Source: Bacteroidota bacterium
GTDB taxonomy: Bacteria > Bacteroidota > Bacteroidia > Bacteroidales > B39-G9
DNA: 19,948 nucleotides
Reading direction: 5' to 3'
Assembly: GCA_003648455.1 (NCBI GenBank)
Contig: QMPG01000021.1
Coordinates: 1 to 19,948, forward strand
The position numbers were made by a program, and so were the translations under genes. The notes beneath the pieces are model-generated. The model ran no database searches, was not told the DNA's origin, and was given only the letters and a program-made list of their open reading frames with translations. Shown here in pieces: positions 1 through 7,472 of the stretch (the first letter of the stretch is position 1; each line of letters starts with the position of its first letter).

Positions 1-539
1 CCAATAATATCTTTTTTTTCATACACTTTTGAAATGCCAAAGCTTGAACCTCCATTGTTGGGTTTTACGAAACAAGGCAATCCTACTTTCTCAATAATTT
101 TATCAGGATTTATTTCATCATTTTTTCGCAGAAAAACAGCTTTTGCCATTAAAAGATCAATATCTTTCAAAAATGTTTTACACACATATTTGTCAAAAGT
201 TAAGGCAGTATTGAGTTGTCCGGCAGTAGTGTACGGTATTTTTAAAATATCGAAGTAGGCTTGTAAAATTCCGTTTTCGCCCGGAGTGCCGTGAATGGCA
301 ATAAACACACAGTCGAAAGTGGTTTTTTTATTATTGATGCTAAATGAAAAATCATCTTTGTTAATTTTTATATCCTTGTTGTTTTCACTTTTATAAACCC
401 AATTAGAACCTTTAACATAAATTGTAAAAACATTGAATTTATTTCCATCAATATTATCGCTTATTTGTTTTGCACTTTGTAATGAGATAACCGACTCGGA
501 AGAATCACCTCCCGCTACTATAGCAATATTTTTTTTCAT
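1..539 (-). CDS. ddl: D-alanine--D-alanine ligase, N-terminal part (cut by window start)
   Basis: ATP-grasp ligase that joins two D-alanines in the cytoplasm for peptidoglycan precursors. Translating the minus strand from the ATG at 539 gives 179 residues with no stop before the window edge. It opens KKNIAIVAGGDSSES, where the Glu at residue 15 matches the D-Ala-binding Glu of the family. AIHGTPGENG follows at about 81-90, the ATP-binding Lys lies in PCFVKP (residue 159), and NNGGSSFGISKV at 161-172 is the serine loop over the active site. This is roughly the first half of a protein of about 320-330 residues; the catalytic C-terminus is outside the window. It is the last visible gene of the minus-strand cluster that starts with the PASTA gene. 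A palindromic repeat (582-657) separates it from rluD, and no promoter-like TAnnTTTG was found in that gap. Family assignment is confident. Confidence 0.93.
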   Translation of the reverse strand, partial: MKKNIAIVAGGDSSESVISLQSAKQISDNIDGNKFNVFTIYVKGSNWVYKSENNKDIKINKDDFSFSINNKKTTFDCVFIAIHGTPGENGILQAYFDILKIPYTTAGQLNTALTFDKYVCKTFLKDIDLLMAKAVFLRKNDEINPDKIIEKVGLPCFVKPNNGGSSFGISKVYEKKDII

Positions 540-581
540 AAGTTAACTTTAAACTTTACAAATTTTCAACTCCAAACTCAT

Positions 582-657
582 CTGCTCTTTCGGATTTGTA
601 ATCCGAAAGCATTAATATACAATTTGTTAATTCGGGATTACAAATCCCGAACAGCAG
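582..657. repeat. Palindromic REP/MITE-like element with two hairpins
   Basis: The gap between ddl and rluD holds two perfect hairpins: 587-609 (10-bp arms CTTTCGGATT/AATCCGAAAG, loop TGT) and 631-651 (9-bp arms TTCGGGATT/AATCCCGAA, loop ACA). The two hairpins are inverted copies of each other and are bracketed by CTGCT (582-586) and AGCAG (653-657), so the whole 76 bp also forms one long inverted repeat. A 15-bp direct repeat, TTTCAACTCCAAACT, lies on both sides at 564-578 and 667-681. No coding capacity is visible. Confidence 0.8.
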
Positions 658-684
658 TGTGGTAACTTTCAACTCCAAACTTTA

Positions 685-1737
685 TTATCTATTAACTATA
701 TATTTCCTCCACTTATCAATTGTTTGCGCCATATCATCAGGTAATTCTGAATCGAAAAACACATATTTATTTGTAATTGGGTGAATAAAACCCAACGATT
801 TGGCATGCAATGCATGACGTGGCAAAAGCTTAAAACAGTTTTGAACAAATTGTTTATATTTTGTGAAAGTTGTACCTCTAAGAATTTGCTCGCCACCATA
901 AGTTTCATCATTAAATACAGGATGTCCTATAAATTTCATGTGAGCACGTATTTGATGTGTCCTACCTGTTTCTAACTGACATTCTATTAAGGATACATAG
1001 CCCAATTCTTCAATTACTTTATAATGAGTTACTGCATGTTTGCCATATTCTTCATCGGGAAACACACTCATAACTTTTCTGTTTTTCAGGCTTCTGCCGA
1101 TGTTCCCAGTAATAGTGCCTTCTTTTTCATCAAAACTTCCCCAAACCAATGCAATATATTTTCTTTCAATTGTGTGATCGAAAAATTGTTTTGCAAGCTT
1201 TTGTTTAGCAATTTCGGTTTTTGCTATTACTAAAATTCCTGAGGTATTTTTGTCAATACGATGAACTAAACCGGGTCGCACATCTTTTGAATCTTTAAAT
1301 AATGGTGAATCTTTTAAATGAAAAGCAAGTGCATTAATAAGCGTCTCGGTATAGTGTCCAAAACTTGGGTGAACAACCATTCCCGCTTCTTTATTAATCA
1401 TGATAATATCATCATCTTCATAAAGAATATTGATGGGAATATCTTGAGGAACAATTTCAATATCACGTGGCGGATAAGCCATAACAATTGACACAACATC
1501 GTTTGGCTTTATTTTATAGTTTGATTTTACAGCTTTATCGTTTACCAATATATTGCCGGCATTAGCTGCTAACTGAATTTTATTTCGTGAAGCATTTTCA
1601 ATCTTATCAACTAAAAATTTGTCAATACGAACAGGCTTTTGTCCTTTATCTGCCACAATGTGATGATGCTCGTATAATTCGTTCTGCTCATCGTCAACTT
1701 CTATGTTATTATCTTCTGTTTGATTATTATCAACCAT
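685..1737 (-). CDS. rluD: RluA/RluD-family 23S rRNA pseudouridine synthase
   Basis: Converts uridine to pseudouridine in RNA; in the RluD group the substrate is usually helix 69 of 23S rRNA. The 350-residue protein starts with an acidic tail of about 25 residues, then an S4-type RNA-binding domain at about 36-95 (RIDKFLVDKIENASRNKIQ). The synthase domain follows, with the catalytic motif GLVHRIDKNTSGILV around Asp162 and the motif ETGRTHQIRAHM (about 257-268). Length fits the family, which is about 320-350 residues with the S4 domain. The ATG at 1737 is preceded by an AT-rich leader and a MITE-like repeat. It lies between the T9SS-sorted protein and ddl on the same strand, an order that I recall, without checking, from other Bacteroidota. 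The family is certain; the exact RNA target is inferred from the family, so the symbol is less sure. Confidence 0.9.
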   Translation of the reverse strand: MVDNNQTEDNNIEVDDEQNELYEHHHIVADKGQKPVRIDKFLVDKIENASRNKIQLAANAGNILVNDKAVKSNYKIKPNDVVSIVMAYPPRDIEIVPQDIPINILYEDDDIIMINKEAGMVVHPSFGHYTETLINALAFHLKDSPLFKDSKDVRPGLVHRIDKNTSGILVIAKTEIAKQKLAKQFFDHTIERKYIALVWGSFDEKEGTITGNIGRSLKNRKVMSVFPDEEYGKHAVTHYKVIEELGYVSLIECQLETGRTHQIRAHMKFIGHPVFNDETYGGEQILRGTTFTKYKQFVQNCFKLLPRHALHAKSLGFIHPITNKYVFFDSELPDDMAQTIDKWRKYIVNR

Positions 1738-2089
1738 AAAAAATGGGTTTTAAAGTATGTGTTTAATTGTTAATTGTTAATTGTTAATTCCTAATTGATA
1801 TTAATCCTCGTATTAAAAGAAAATATACAAACATTTTTTTTTGACACTAATTTCACTAATTAGTGCCTGCAAGAAAACCCGTAAAATTTTAGTTATGCTG
1901 TCATTTCGATCCGCCAGCTGGCGGAGAAGAAATCCCATTCAACGTATATACACTATGTTATGAGATTTCTCATTTCAGTCGAAATGACAATATGGACGTT
2001 TTCGTGCAAACACTAATTATCACTAATTTCTTCTGATGAAAAATTCAAATTTAGTTACTTTTTAATTCTCAATTCATAATTCCTAATTC
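1738..2089. other. 352-bp gene-free spacer between the T9SS gene and rluD
   Basis: No open reading frame of note. It holds a tandem 7-bp repeat (TTAATTG, three to four copies, about 1763-1798), a MITE-like inverted-repeat element (1857-2019) and, at 2061-2098, an AT-rich repeat that runs into the stop codon of the upstream gene. No TAnnTTTG box was found reading toward rluD. Confidence 0.6.
1857..2019. repeat. MITE-like inverted-repeat element, GTCATT family, copy 1
   Basis: Terminal arms at 1857-1878 and 1998-2019 match as inverted repeats at 19 of 22 positions. Inside, TGTCATTTCGA (1899-1909) pairs perfectly with TCGAAATGACA (1979-1989), and TCCGCCAGCTGGCGGA (1910-1925) is a 16-bp perfect palindrome. 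Positions 1900-1936 align with 13029-13065 at 30 of 37 bases, so it belongs to the same family as the element before tamL. No transposase is encoded, so any mobility would need an enzyme supplied in trans. Confidence 0.8.
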
Positions 2090-3958
2090 TTAATTAATAA
2101 CTATAAACTTTTTGTTAACAATAAATGAATTTTTATCTTTAATTCTAATAAAATAAATGCCCGGTTTATAACTGTTTACATCAATATACCCATTATTAAT
2201 TTCCCCTGAATATACTATTTCCCCAATATTATTAAAAATTAGAACATGCAAATTGTTTATATTCTGATTATTAGTGCGTATAAATAATTTTTCTTTAACA
2301 GGATTCGGATATAATTTAACATCTGTCGAAACAGATTGTATTTTATTAATATCTGTTGTTATAATTTTTATTGGTTTCCCCAGAACAGGGCGAATCATTA
2401 CAGAACCTTCAAATGAAGATTTGTACCAGTTTCCATTTAAGTTATAAAAAGTGTTGTTGTTTGATACTCTGTTCCTGTCAAAGCCAATGTTTAAGAAAGC
2501 ATCGCTTGTTTGTTCCCATCCTACATAAAAAATATCAGATACAATAATATTAACGGAATCGGGTAAAATATATGTGTGAAATTTATTAAGTTCATTTTCA
2601 TATTCAGGTCTAACGCCGGTTTGTTGATAAACAATGTTTCCGGGTAAGCCATTATCATCATCCCAAATGGTAAGTTTAAAACTTCGTTGACTTGCCGATA
2701 AAGGAAACGATTGGTTAAAATACATATTAATAGCCTGCAAAGTGTCAGTTTTGTATGTTTTGAATTTACATGCTAACATTGCTTCTTTTGAATCTATTCC
2801 ATAACCATTTTCAGCAGTGCCATCATCGTAAGCATAGTAATTATAAAATTTTTGTTTAAACGTAGCAATGTTGTTTCCTTCATAATCAAAATCATCTGTT
2901 TTTACTTTGCATTTAACTTCAAACAGAGCCGAATCGTTTGGTGTTATTGGAAATGGATTATTATCTAATTTAAAATTATAAATAGTGTGCTCGAGGGCAT
3001 GATAGTTGTCAACATTTACGTAGAACGAGTCTAGTTTTGTATCAGTAATAAGATTATTAAAAAACAACATACTGGTAATATTCCTAACAATAGTATCGTT
3101 ATTTCTGTAATTAAAAGATACTTGTTGAATTTCTAAGGGGAAAACAGAAATAAAATGTTTCCATGGCATTGACGAATATGTTTTTAAAACAGATGTTGGA
3201 GGTTTAACAAAAGCAACATCATGAATTACAGTATCGCCAATACTTCTGTTTTTGTCAAGTTTAATATAGTCGATATTCCATTGGTCGACGTTTGAGGTTG
3301 CCGATGGGTTATAATCTCCTGCAAGACTTGCATAGTTTCTAAATCTGAAATGGAATCCTTTTTTTAAATATGTTGTGTCGGTAATTGAAAATATTACCTG
3401 TTTAAAATTTTGATTTGTATCGCCGGGTGTACTCCATATTGAATGCCAGATTTTTTCATTTGGTGCATAAAATTCCAAAATCAGAGAATCGTTAACTTCT
3501 GGTTTGTCGCCTATGCCTTGCGCCTGAAAATAGAAACTGAAAAAAACAGAATCCTCAGCATTATAATCTAAATTAATTGGTTTTGATGTCAAATTATCAG
3601 CAATATAAGGAGATGATGAAGCTTCTGCGTAGTGAGCTCCGTTATAACTTATTGCGTCCAAAGTAGCTACGCCAATCGAGGGTGGGTTTATTCCAAAACT
3701 TGTATTTACAAAGGCGTATTTATCTACCCATAAATTTGTGTCAGGATATATTGTTGATGTTGAGAAATCGTCAAAAAAAGGTAGCTCGAGAGTATCGTTT
3801 ACAGCTTTACTTTTTAAACTTATTTGACTTTTATTATAATAATTTTCAACAACAATATTTTTATTTAAAGGGACTAATCTTTCTTGAGAAAAAACAGTTT
3901 TTGAAAATAGTATTGTTAAAAATATGGTAAATAGATAATTATAAAAAGTTTTATTCAT
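2090..3958 (-). CDS. Secreted protein with C-terminal T9SS type A sorting domain
   Basis: Exported protein of unknown specific function, 622 residues. A Sec signal peptide is clear (MNKTFYNYLFTIFLTILFSKTVFSQ). The last 76 residues (about 547-622) form a type A sorting domain: it begins VKLYPNPVKEKLFIRT, continues through GEIVYSGEINNG and GIYFIRI, and ends in a basic, hydrophobic strand. Such domains send cargo through the type IX system to the surface or medium. The middle is rich in Asp/Asn and aromatic residues and looks like beta-sandwich modules; no catalytic motif was recognised. I chose the ATG at 3958; a TTG directly before it (3961) is in frame but adds only one residue. The gene starts 4 nt after the PASTA stop codon, so the two are almost certainly co-transcribed. 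The 3' end lies in an AT-rich dispersed repeat that contributes the stop codon. Confidence 0.88.
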   Translation of the reverse strand: MNKTFYNYLFTIFLTILFSKTVFSQERLVPLNKNIVVENYYNKSQISLKSKAVNDTLELPFFDDFSTSTIYPDTNLWVDKYAFVNTSFGINPPSIGVATLDAISYNGAHYAEASSSPYIADNLTSKPINLDYNAEDSVFFSFYFQAQGIGDKPEVNDSLILEFYAPNEKIWHSIWSTPGDTNQNFKQVIFSITDTTYLKKGFHFRFRNYASLAGDYNPSATSNVDQWNIDYIKLDKNRSIGDTVIHDVAFVKPPTSVLKTYSSMPWKHFISVFPLEIQQVSFNYRNNDTIVRNITSMLFFNNLITDTKLDSFYVNVDNYHALEHTIYNFKLDNNPFPITPNDSALFEVKCKVKTDDFDYEGNNIATFKQKFYNYYAYDDGTAENGYGIDSKEAMLACKFKTYKTDTLQAINMYFNQSFPLSASQRSFKLTIWDDDNGLPGNIVYQQTGVRPEYENELNKFHTYILPDSVNIIVSDIFYVGWEQTSDAFLNIGFDRNRVSNNNTFYNLNGNWYKSSFEGSVMIRPVLGKPIKIITTDINKIQSVSTDVKLYPNPVKEKLFIRTNNQNINNLHVLIFNNIGEIVYSGEINNGYIDVNSYKPGIYFIRIKDKNSFIVNKKFIVIN

Positions 3959-3962
3959 CAAA

Positions 3963-4775
3963 TTAATCTGTTTGAATTAATAATGTATCTGTATACAATT
4001 TCGTTGAATCTACTGTTAGCCATATATCAATAAACGAGCCTAATCTAATTCGTCTTTTTTCTGAATATTTTGGGTGTTGTTTAAATACACAAGCATTTAA
4101 AGAGTCTTTAAAATCTTTAACAGATTCGTCATAAATAACCGCTCCTATATTCAAGTAATGATTTGTAATTTCTTGTAATGCTTTATCTTTATCATACAAA
4201 ATTAGGTCAGGCACATAAGTTGATTGACTTGATAAACCATTTCCGAGAACTACATCAATAAAAGCTCCTTTATCGACTAATGTATTTGTTTGAATTTCAC
4301 TACCCTCATATTTTTGCTTTAAAATATTATTCTTTGCAAAATCAGGAACATAAATAAGTTTTCCAATATACAGACCTCGTGTTTCAAGAATTGCTTTTGC
4401 TTGTCGAAGCGAAACACCTACAATGTTTGGCATTTCAACTTTTGGTTTAGTAAACGCATTTATTGTAAAAAAAATTGTTCTGTTTGATTTAACTTTAAAG
4501 TCTGCGGGAGGATTCTGAGCAACTATTACTCCTCTTTTCATCTCGTTAATAAATACAGAATCAACAACTTGATATCTAAAGTCTTTATCTTCAATTATTT
4601 CTTCGGCTTCAGCTATTGATAAGCCCTTAAAATCGGGCACAGAATAAGCTTGTCCGTGATGTGTATAAATATTTAAACCCAATAAGATGATTAAATATAA
4701 TAATACGATTAATGCTATTGCTAAAATAATGTTTCTGATGAAAATGTTTTTGATTCGATCTTTTAAAAATTTCAT
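3963..4775 (-). CDS. PASTA-domain membrane protein
   Basis: A 270-residue inner-membrane protein with a short basic cytoplasmic N-terminus, one transmembrane helix at about 14-36, and a periplasmic part made of three PASTA modules (about 44-108, 111-179 and 185-255). Each opens with the typical pattern: YSVPDFKGLSIAEAEEI, VEMPNIVGVSLRQAKAIL and YVPDLILYDKDKALQEI. PASTA modules bind muropeptides or D-Ala-D-Ala-containing wall material in Ser/Thr kinases and penicillin-binding proteins. Here no kinase or transpeptidase domain is attached, as is usual for the stand-alone Bacteroidota form. It heads the minus-strand cluster that also carries ddl, which fits a cell-wall role. A long leader of about 160 nt with two palindromic repeats lies upstream. 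Domain call is sure; the function is inferred. Confidence 0.9.
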   Translation of the reverse strand: MKFLKDRIKNIFIRNIILAIALIVLLYLIILLGLNIYTHHGQAYSVPDFKGLSIAEAEEIIEDKDFRYQVVDSVFINEMKRGVIVAQNPPADFKVKSNRTIFFTINAFTKPKVEMPNIVGVSLRQAKAILETRGLYIGKLIYVPDFAKNNILKQKYEGSEIQTNTLVDKGAFIDVVLGNGLSSQSTYVPDLILYDKDKALQEITNHYLNIGAVIYDESVKDFKDSLNACVFKQHPKYSEKRRIRLGSFIDIWLTVDSTKLYTDTLLIQTD

Positions 4776-4829
4776 GTGATATTTTTTTTATCTAATTTAT
4801 TTTCAATGAGATAAGTGTTTAAATTTACC

Positions 4830-4910
4830 AAAACCTGACAGGTTTTTCTAATTATTTGACAAAAAGATAAAAACCCCCTGTAATTATTATAAAGCAAACC
4901 TGTCAGGTCT
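4830..4910. repeat. Paired ACCTGACAGGT palindromic repeats
   Basis: AAAACCTGACAGGTTTT (4830-4846) is a near-perfect palindrome. A second copy with the central base swapped, ACCTGTCAGGT (4898-4908), lies 51 bp away. Both are followed by a similar T-rich tail (TTTTTCTAA), so they also behave as direct repeats. They lie in the presumed leader of the PASTA gene, downstream of the mqnE stop. They could be a small dispersed repeat or act as transcript-end hairpins; no protein-binding role can be shown from sequence. Confidence 0.7.
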
Positions 4911-4935
4911 TTTTCTAAATGTTTAATGTTTAAGG

Positions 4936-4943
4936 CAAATATA
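4936..4943 (-). promoter_or_regulatory. Candidate -7 box for the PASTA-rluD-ddl cluster
   Basis: The minus strand reads TATATTTG, an exact match to the Bacteroidota -7 consensus TAnnTTTG, between the mqnE stop and the PASTA start. No good -33 TTTG is visible at the right spacing. The predicted leader of about 150-160 nt would contain both ACCTGACAGGT palindromes. Confidence 0.4.
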
Positions 4944-4973
4944 AAATTATCGATTTAAATAACTATTAAATAC

Positions 4974-6101
4974 TTAGTATATTTTTAAAGTGTTGTATAA
5001 AGTATCGCGTTCAATAGGAATACGATTTGTTTCTTTTATCAGCTTAACAATTTCGTTTACCGAAAGAGTAGGGTTTTGATCTTGCGCCCCTGCCATCGAA
5101 TAAATTTTTGTTGTGTCGTCAATTGTTCCGTCAATATCATCAACGCCAAAAGATAGCGATAATTGCGTAATATCTTTGCCAATCATTGGCCAATATGCTT
5201 TTATGTGATCAAAATTATCAAGATAGATGCGCGAAATTGCATAGTTTTTTAAATCTTCAACTACCGATACTTCGTTTAAATATGACATTGCATTATTCTC
5301 GCTTCTAAATTTTAAAGGAATAAACGAATTAAATCCGTGAGTTTTATCCTGTAGAGTTCTTAAGCGGTTCATGTGGTCAACTCTGTGAGAATAGTTTTCA
5401 ATATGTCCGTAAAGTATGGTTGCATTTGTCGGAATATTAAGACTATGAGCTGTTTCGTGAATTTTAAGCCATTGTTCAGTTGATGTTTTGTCGGGACAAA
5501 TTTCTTTGCGAATTGTCTCGTCAAAAATTTCGGCACCTCCACCCGGAATTGAATCAAGCCCAAACTCTTTTATTTTTTTTAGTCCTTGCTCAATTGATAA
5601 ACCCGATTTTTTTATCATAAATTCTAATTCAACAGCAGTAAATGCCTTGACATGAATTTTTGGAAGAATATTTTTTATTCTGCTTATCATCTCACCATAA
5701 TAATATAAATCACGGTTTGGATGAACTCCACCTACAATATGAACTTCGGTAACGGGTTGGTTTATGTATTTTTTTGCAATATTTTCAATATCTTCAATAC
5801 TGTATTCCCAGCTACCTTCCTGACCTTCGAGCCTTCGGTATGAACAAAATTTACAATGATTTTTGCAAATATTTGTTGGCTCAATATGAAAATTCCGATT
5901 GAAAAATGTGTTATTACCGTTTTTTCTTTCTCTTACGAGATTTGCCAATATTCCCAAAAAGCCAAGACCTGCTTTTTCAAAAAGCAGTAAACAATCGTCG
6001 TCGTTAATGCGTTTATTATTAACAATTTTTTCAGCTATTGTTTTTAAATCGTTTGATAATGATTTTGTGAATATTATATCAGATTGTAATTGTGTTTGCA
6101 T
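4974..6101 (-). CDS. mqnE: Aminofutalosine synthase (radical SAM, menaquinone synthesis)
   Basis: Radical-SAM enzyme that adds the enolpyruvyl side of 3-[(1-carboxyvinyl)oxy]benzoate to SAM-derived adenosine to make aminofutalosine, in the futalosine route to menaquinone. The 375-residue protein carries the CX3CX2C cluster motif in NICKNHCKFCSYRR (Cys79, 83, 86). It also has VHIVGGVHP, the loop SIPGGGAEIF, TNATILYGHIE, and the C-terminal motif SFGVDDIDGTI...KIYSMAGA. The VDDIDGT signature and GGGAEIF separate MqnE from the related MqnC and CofH proteins. Length agrees with the family (about 360-390). It appears to be a single-gene unit with its own promoter at 6120-6150. menG at 8866, the last step of the same pathway, lies 2.8 kb away on the other strand. 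Confident. Confidence 0.93.
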   Translation of the reverse strand: MQTQLQSDIIFTKSLSNDLKTIAEKIVNNKRINDDDCLLLFEKAGLGFLGILANLVRERKNGNNTFFNRNFHIEPTNICKNHCKFCSYRRLEGQEGSWEYSIEDIENIAKKYINQPVTEVHIVGGVHPNRDLYYYGEMISRIKNILPKIHVKAFTAVELEFMIKKSGLSIEQGLKKIKEFGLDSIPGGGAEIFDETIRKEICPDKTSTEQWLKIHETAHSLNIPTNATILYGHIENYSHRVDHMNRLRTLQDKTHGFNSFIPLKFRSENNAMSYLNEVSVVEDLKNYAISRIYLDNFDHIKAYWPMIGKDITQLSLSFGVDDIDGTIDDTTKIYSMAGAQDQNPTLSVNEIVKLIKETNRIPIERDTLYNTLKIY

Positions 6102-6119
6102 TTATGGTTTTGTTTTTTA

Positions 6120-6150
6120 CAAAAATACTAAGAACTTTTATTTTGTGAAA
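6120..6150 (-). promoter_or_regulatory. Promoter of mqnE
   Basis: The minus strand shows TTTC (6150-6147), 19 nt, then TATTTTTG (6127-6120). This matches the Bacteroidota housekeeping promoter TTTG-N19-TAnnTTTG except for one base in the -33 part. The -7 box ends 18 nt before the ATG at 6101, giving a very short leader. Confidence 0.6.
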
Positions 6151-6332
6151 ATATTAGAAGAATATTAATCCGCTTTATTGTTTCGTTCTAAAATAGGTTT
6201 ACACAAAAAAATGTAAAAATGGATAAAAAAAGTAAAGTTATTTTAGGATTATTACTTGGTTGTAATTACAATTAACGAATTAAGTTTGGAATTGTAAACC
6301 CAAAAAAACAATATTTTTTTTAAAATTTTAAA

Positions 6333-6366
6333 CAAAAAAAAGGTAAAGGATTAGCTCCTTTACCTT
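6333..6366 (-). terminator. Intrinsic terminator of rpmH
   Basis: A perfect 10-bp stem, AGGTAAAGGA (6341-6350) with TCCTTTACCT (6356-6365), encloses a 5-nt loop. On the minus strand it is followed at once by eight T residues (6341 down to 6334). It starts about 24 nt after the rpmH stop codon and is the clearest terminator in the window. Confidence 0.9.
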
Positions 6367-6389
6367 AAAACTATTAAAGTATAAAAAAA

Positions 6390-6548
6390 TTAAATCTTAT
6401 GTCTTTTTTCGTCAGAAACAGTAAGTTTTTTTCTACCTTTTGCTCTTCTTGCTGCTATTACTTTACGACCTGCTACACTAGCCATTCTTTCAAAAAAGCC
6501 GTGTTTATTAGTTCTTTTTCTTCTTGATGGTTGAAATGTTCTTTTCAT
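6390..6548 (-). CDS. rpmH: 50S ribosomal protein L34
   Basis: Small basic protein of the large ribosomal subunit. Reading the minus strand from the ATG at 6548 gives 52 residues, starting [19 protein letters not shown] and containing [11 protein letters not shown] near the C-terminus; these are the signature parts of L34 across bacteria. The usual Arg in GFRxRM is Phe here (GFFERM). The C-terminal tail DEKRHKI goes beyond the E. coli length (46 residues), as is common in Bacteroidota. It is not next to rnpA or dnaA as in many other phyla. It stands alone, with a strong promoter at 6638-6667, a leader of about 80 nt and a strong terminator. Identification is certain despite the small size. Confidence 0.96.
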   Translation of the reverse strand: MKRTFQPSRRKRTNKHGFFERMASVAGRKVIAARRAKGRKKLTVSDEKRHKI

Positions 6549-6637
6549 CTTTATTAGAATTATTTTTAATAGTCAAAAAATATATGCCAATGAGAATCGT
6601 ATATTCTCAATGAGATTTATATGTTAAATTCGGATTG

Positions 6638-6667
6638 CAAAAATAATCTTTTTTTTCTTTAATACAA
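6638..6667 (-). promoter_or_regulatory. Promoter of rpmH
   Basis: The minus strand reads TTG (6667-6665), then 19 nt, then TATTTTTG (6645-6638), a full match to the Bacteroidota TTG-N19-TAnnTTTG pattern. It sits just after the stop codon of the SDR gene, so rpmH can be transcribed on its own. The leader of about 83 nt contains TCTCATT twice (between 6589 and 6616). Confidence 0.75.
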
Positions 6668-6689
6668 GAAATAAATAAATGTTTTTAAT

Positions 6690-7448
6690 TTATTTCTTAT
6701 TTAAAATACTTGAATTTGCTTGAGCTGTTGGAAATATTAACATATCGCCAATATTAACGTGTTTCGGACGTGTAACTGCAAACAAAATACTTTCGGCAAT
6801 ATCTTCGGCAAGTAAAGGAGTAAAACCAGCGTAAGTAGCTTTAGCTTTTTCATCATCTCCTTTATAGCGAACTTTTGAGAATTCTGTTTCTACCATACCG
6901 GGCGATATTGAGCTTACTTTAATACCAAATTCGTTTAAATCTATTCGCATGGCTTTTGTTATTGCATCAACTGCATGTTTTGTGGCACAGTAAATATTAC
7001 CGTTAGGGTAAACTTCTTTTCCGGCAATTGAACAAAGATTAACAATATGACCGCTACCTTGTTCAATCATTATTGGCATAATTTTTCTTGAGATGTATAA
7101 TAATCCTTTAACATTTGTGTCAATCATTGTATCCCAGTCGTCAACATTACCCGAGTATATTGGATTTAAGCCAAGGGCTAAACCTGCGTTGTTAATCAAG
7201 ACATCAATTTTTTTCCAATTTTCAGGCAAGCTGTCAATATTTTTTTCTACTTCATTTTTTTTTCTGATGTCGAAATTTAGAGAAACAACATTGGCTTTTG
7301 TAGTCTCTTTAATTTGTTTCTCAAGATCATTGAGTAGGTTTTTTCTTCGTCCGGTAATAATTACATCAAAATTATTTTTGGCAAGAATTAAGGCTGTTGC
7401 CTCGCCTATTCCTGCTGTTGCTCCGGTTATTAATGCTATTTTATTCAT
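6690..7448 (-). CDS. Short-chain dehydrogenase/reductase (YdfG-like)
   Basis: Classical SDR, NAD(P)-dependent, 252 residues. The cofactor-binding glycine motif TGATAGIG is at 8-15, with ITGRR at about 31-35; Arg residues there often favour NADP. LINNAGL is at 85-90, and the catalytic residues are Ser140 (LCSIAG), Tyr153 and Lys157 (YCATK). The best family match is the YdfG-like group that oxidises 3-hydroxy acids and serine-type substrates, but the substrate cannot be read from sequence. It begins 24 nt after the stop of the membrane-protein gene on the same strand, so the two are probably one transcript. The spacer between them consists largely of an AT-rich dispersed repeat. No oddity in the protein itself. 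Confidence 0.9.
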   Translation of the reverse strand: MNKIALITGATAGIGEATALILAKNNFDVIITGRRKNLLNDLEKQIKETTKANVVSLNFDIRKKNEVEKNIDSLPENWKKIDVLINNAGLALGLNPIYSGNVDDWDTMIDTNVKGLLYISRKIMPIMIEQGSGHIVNLCSIAGKEVYPNGNIYCATKHAVDAITKAMRIDLNEFGIKVSSISPGMVETEFSKVRYKGDDEKAKATYAGFTPLLAEDIAESILFAVTRPKHVNIGDMLIFPTAQANSSILNKK

Positions 7449-7472
7449 AATATGTTAGTTAAAAGTTCATTC

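Noticed and set aside
34..258. 74-codon plus-strand ORF.
   Set aside because: Antisense to ddl, whose ATP-grasp motifs are conserved on the minus strand.
582..657. Repeated palindromes as a CRISPR array.
   Set aside because: Only two hairpins, inverted to one another, with no regular spacers and no cas genes in the window.
3959..3961. TTG as start codon of the T9SS-sorted protein.
   Set aside because: An ATG follows immediately and gives the same signal peptide; the TTG adds just one residue.
6219..6275. 18-codon ORF on the plus strand (MDKKSKVILGLLLGCNYN), resembling the start of a lipoprotein signal.
   Set aside because: Too short, no promoter or homology I can support, and followed by stops; at most a decayed fragment.
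6333..6366. Hairpin as a bidirectional terminator also serving a plus-strand gene.
   Set aside because: The T run is continuous only on the minus strand and no plus-strand gene precedes it.
7093..7458. 121-codon plus-strand ORF.
   Set aside because: It is antisense to the SDR gene, whose cofactor and catalytic motifs are all intact; low-complexity Phe/Ser-rich translation is typical of a shadow frame.
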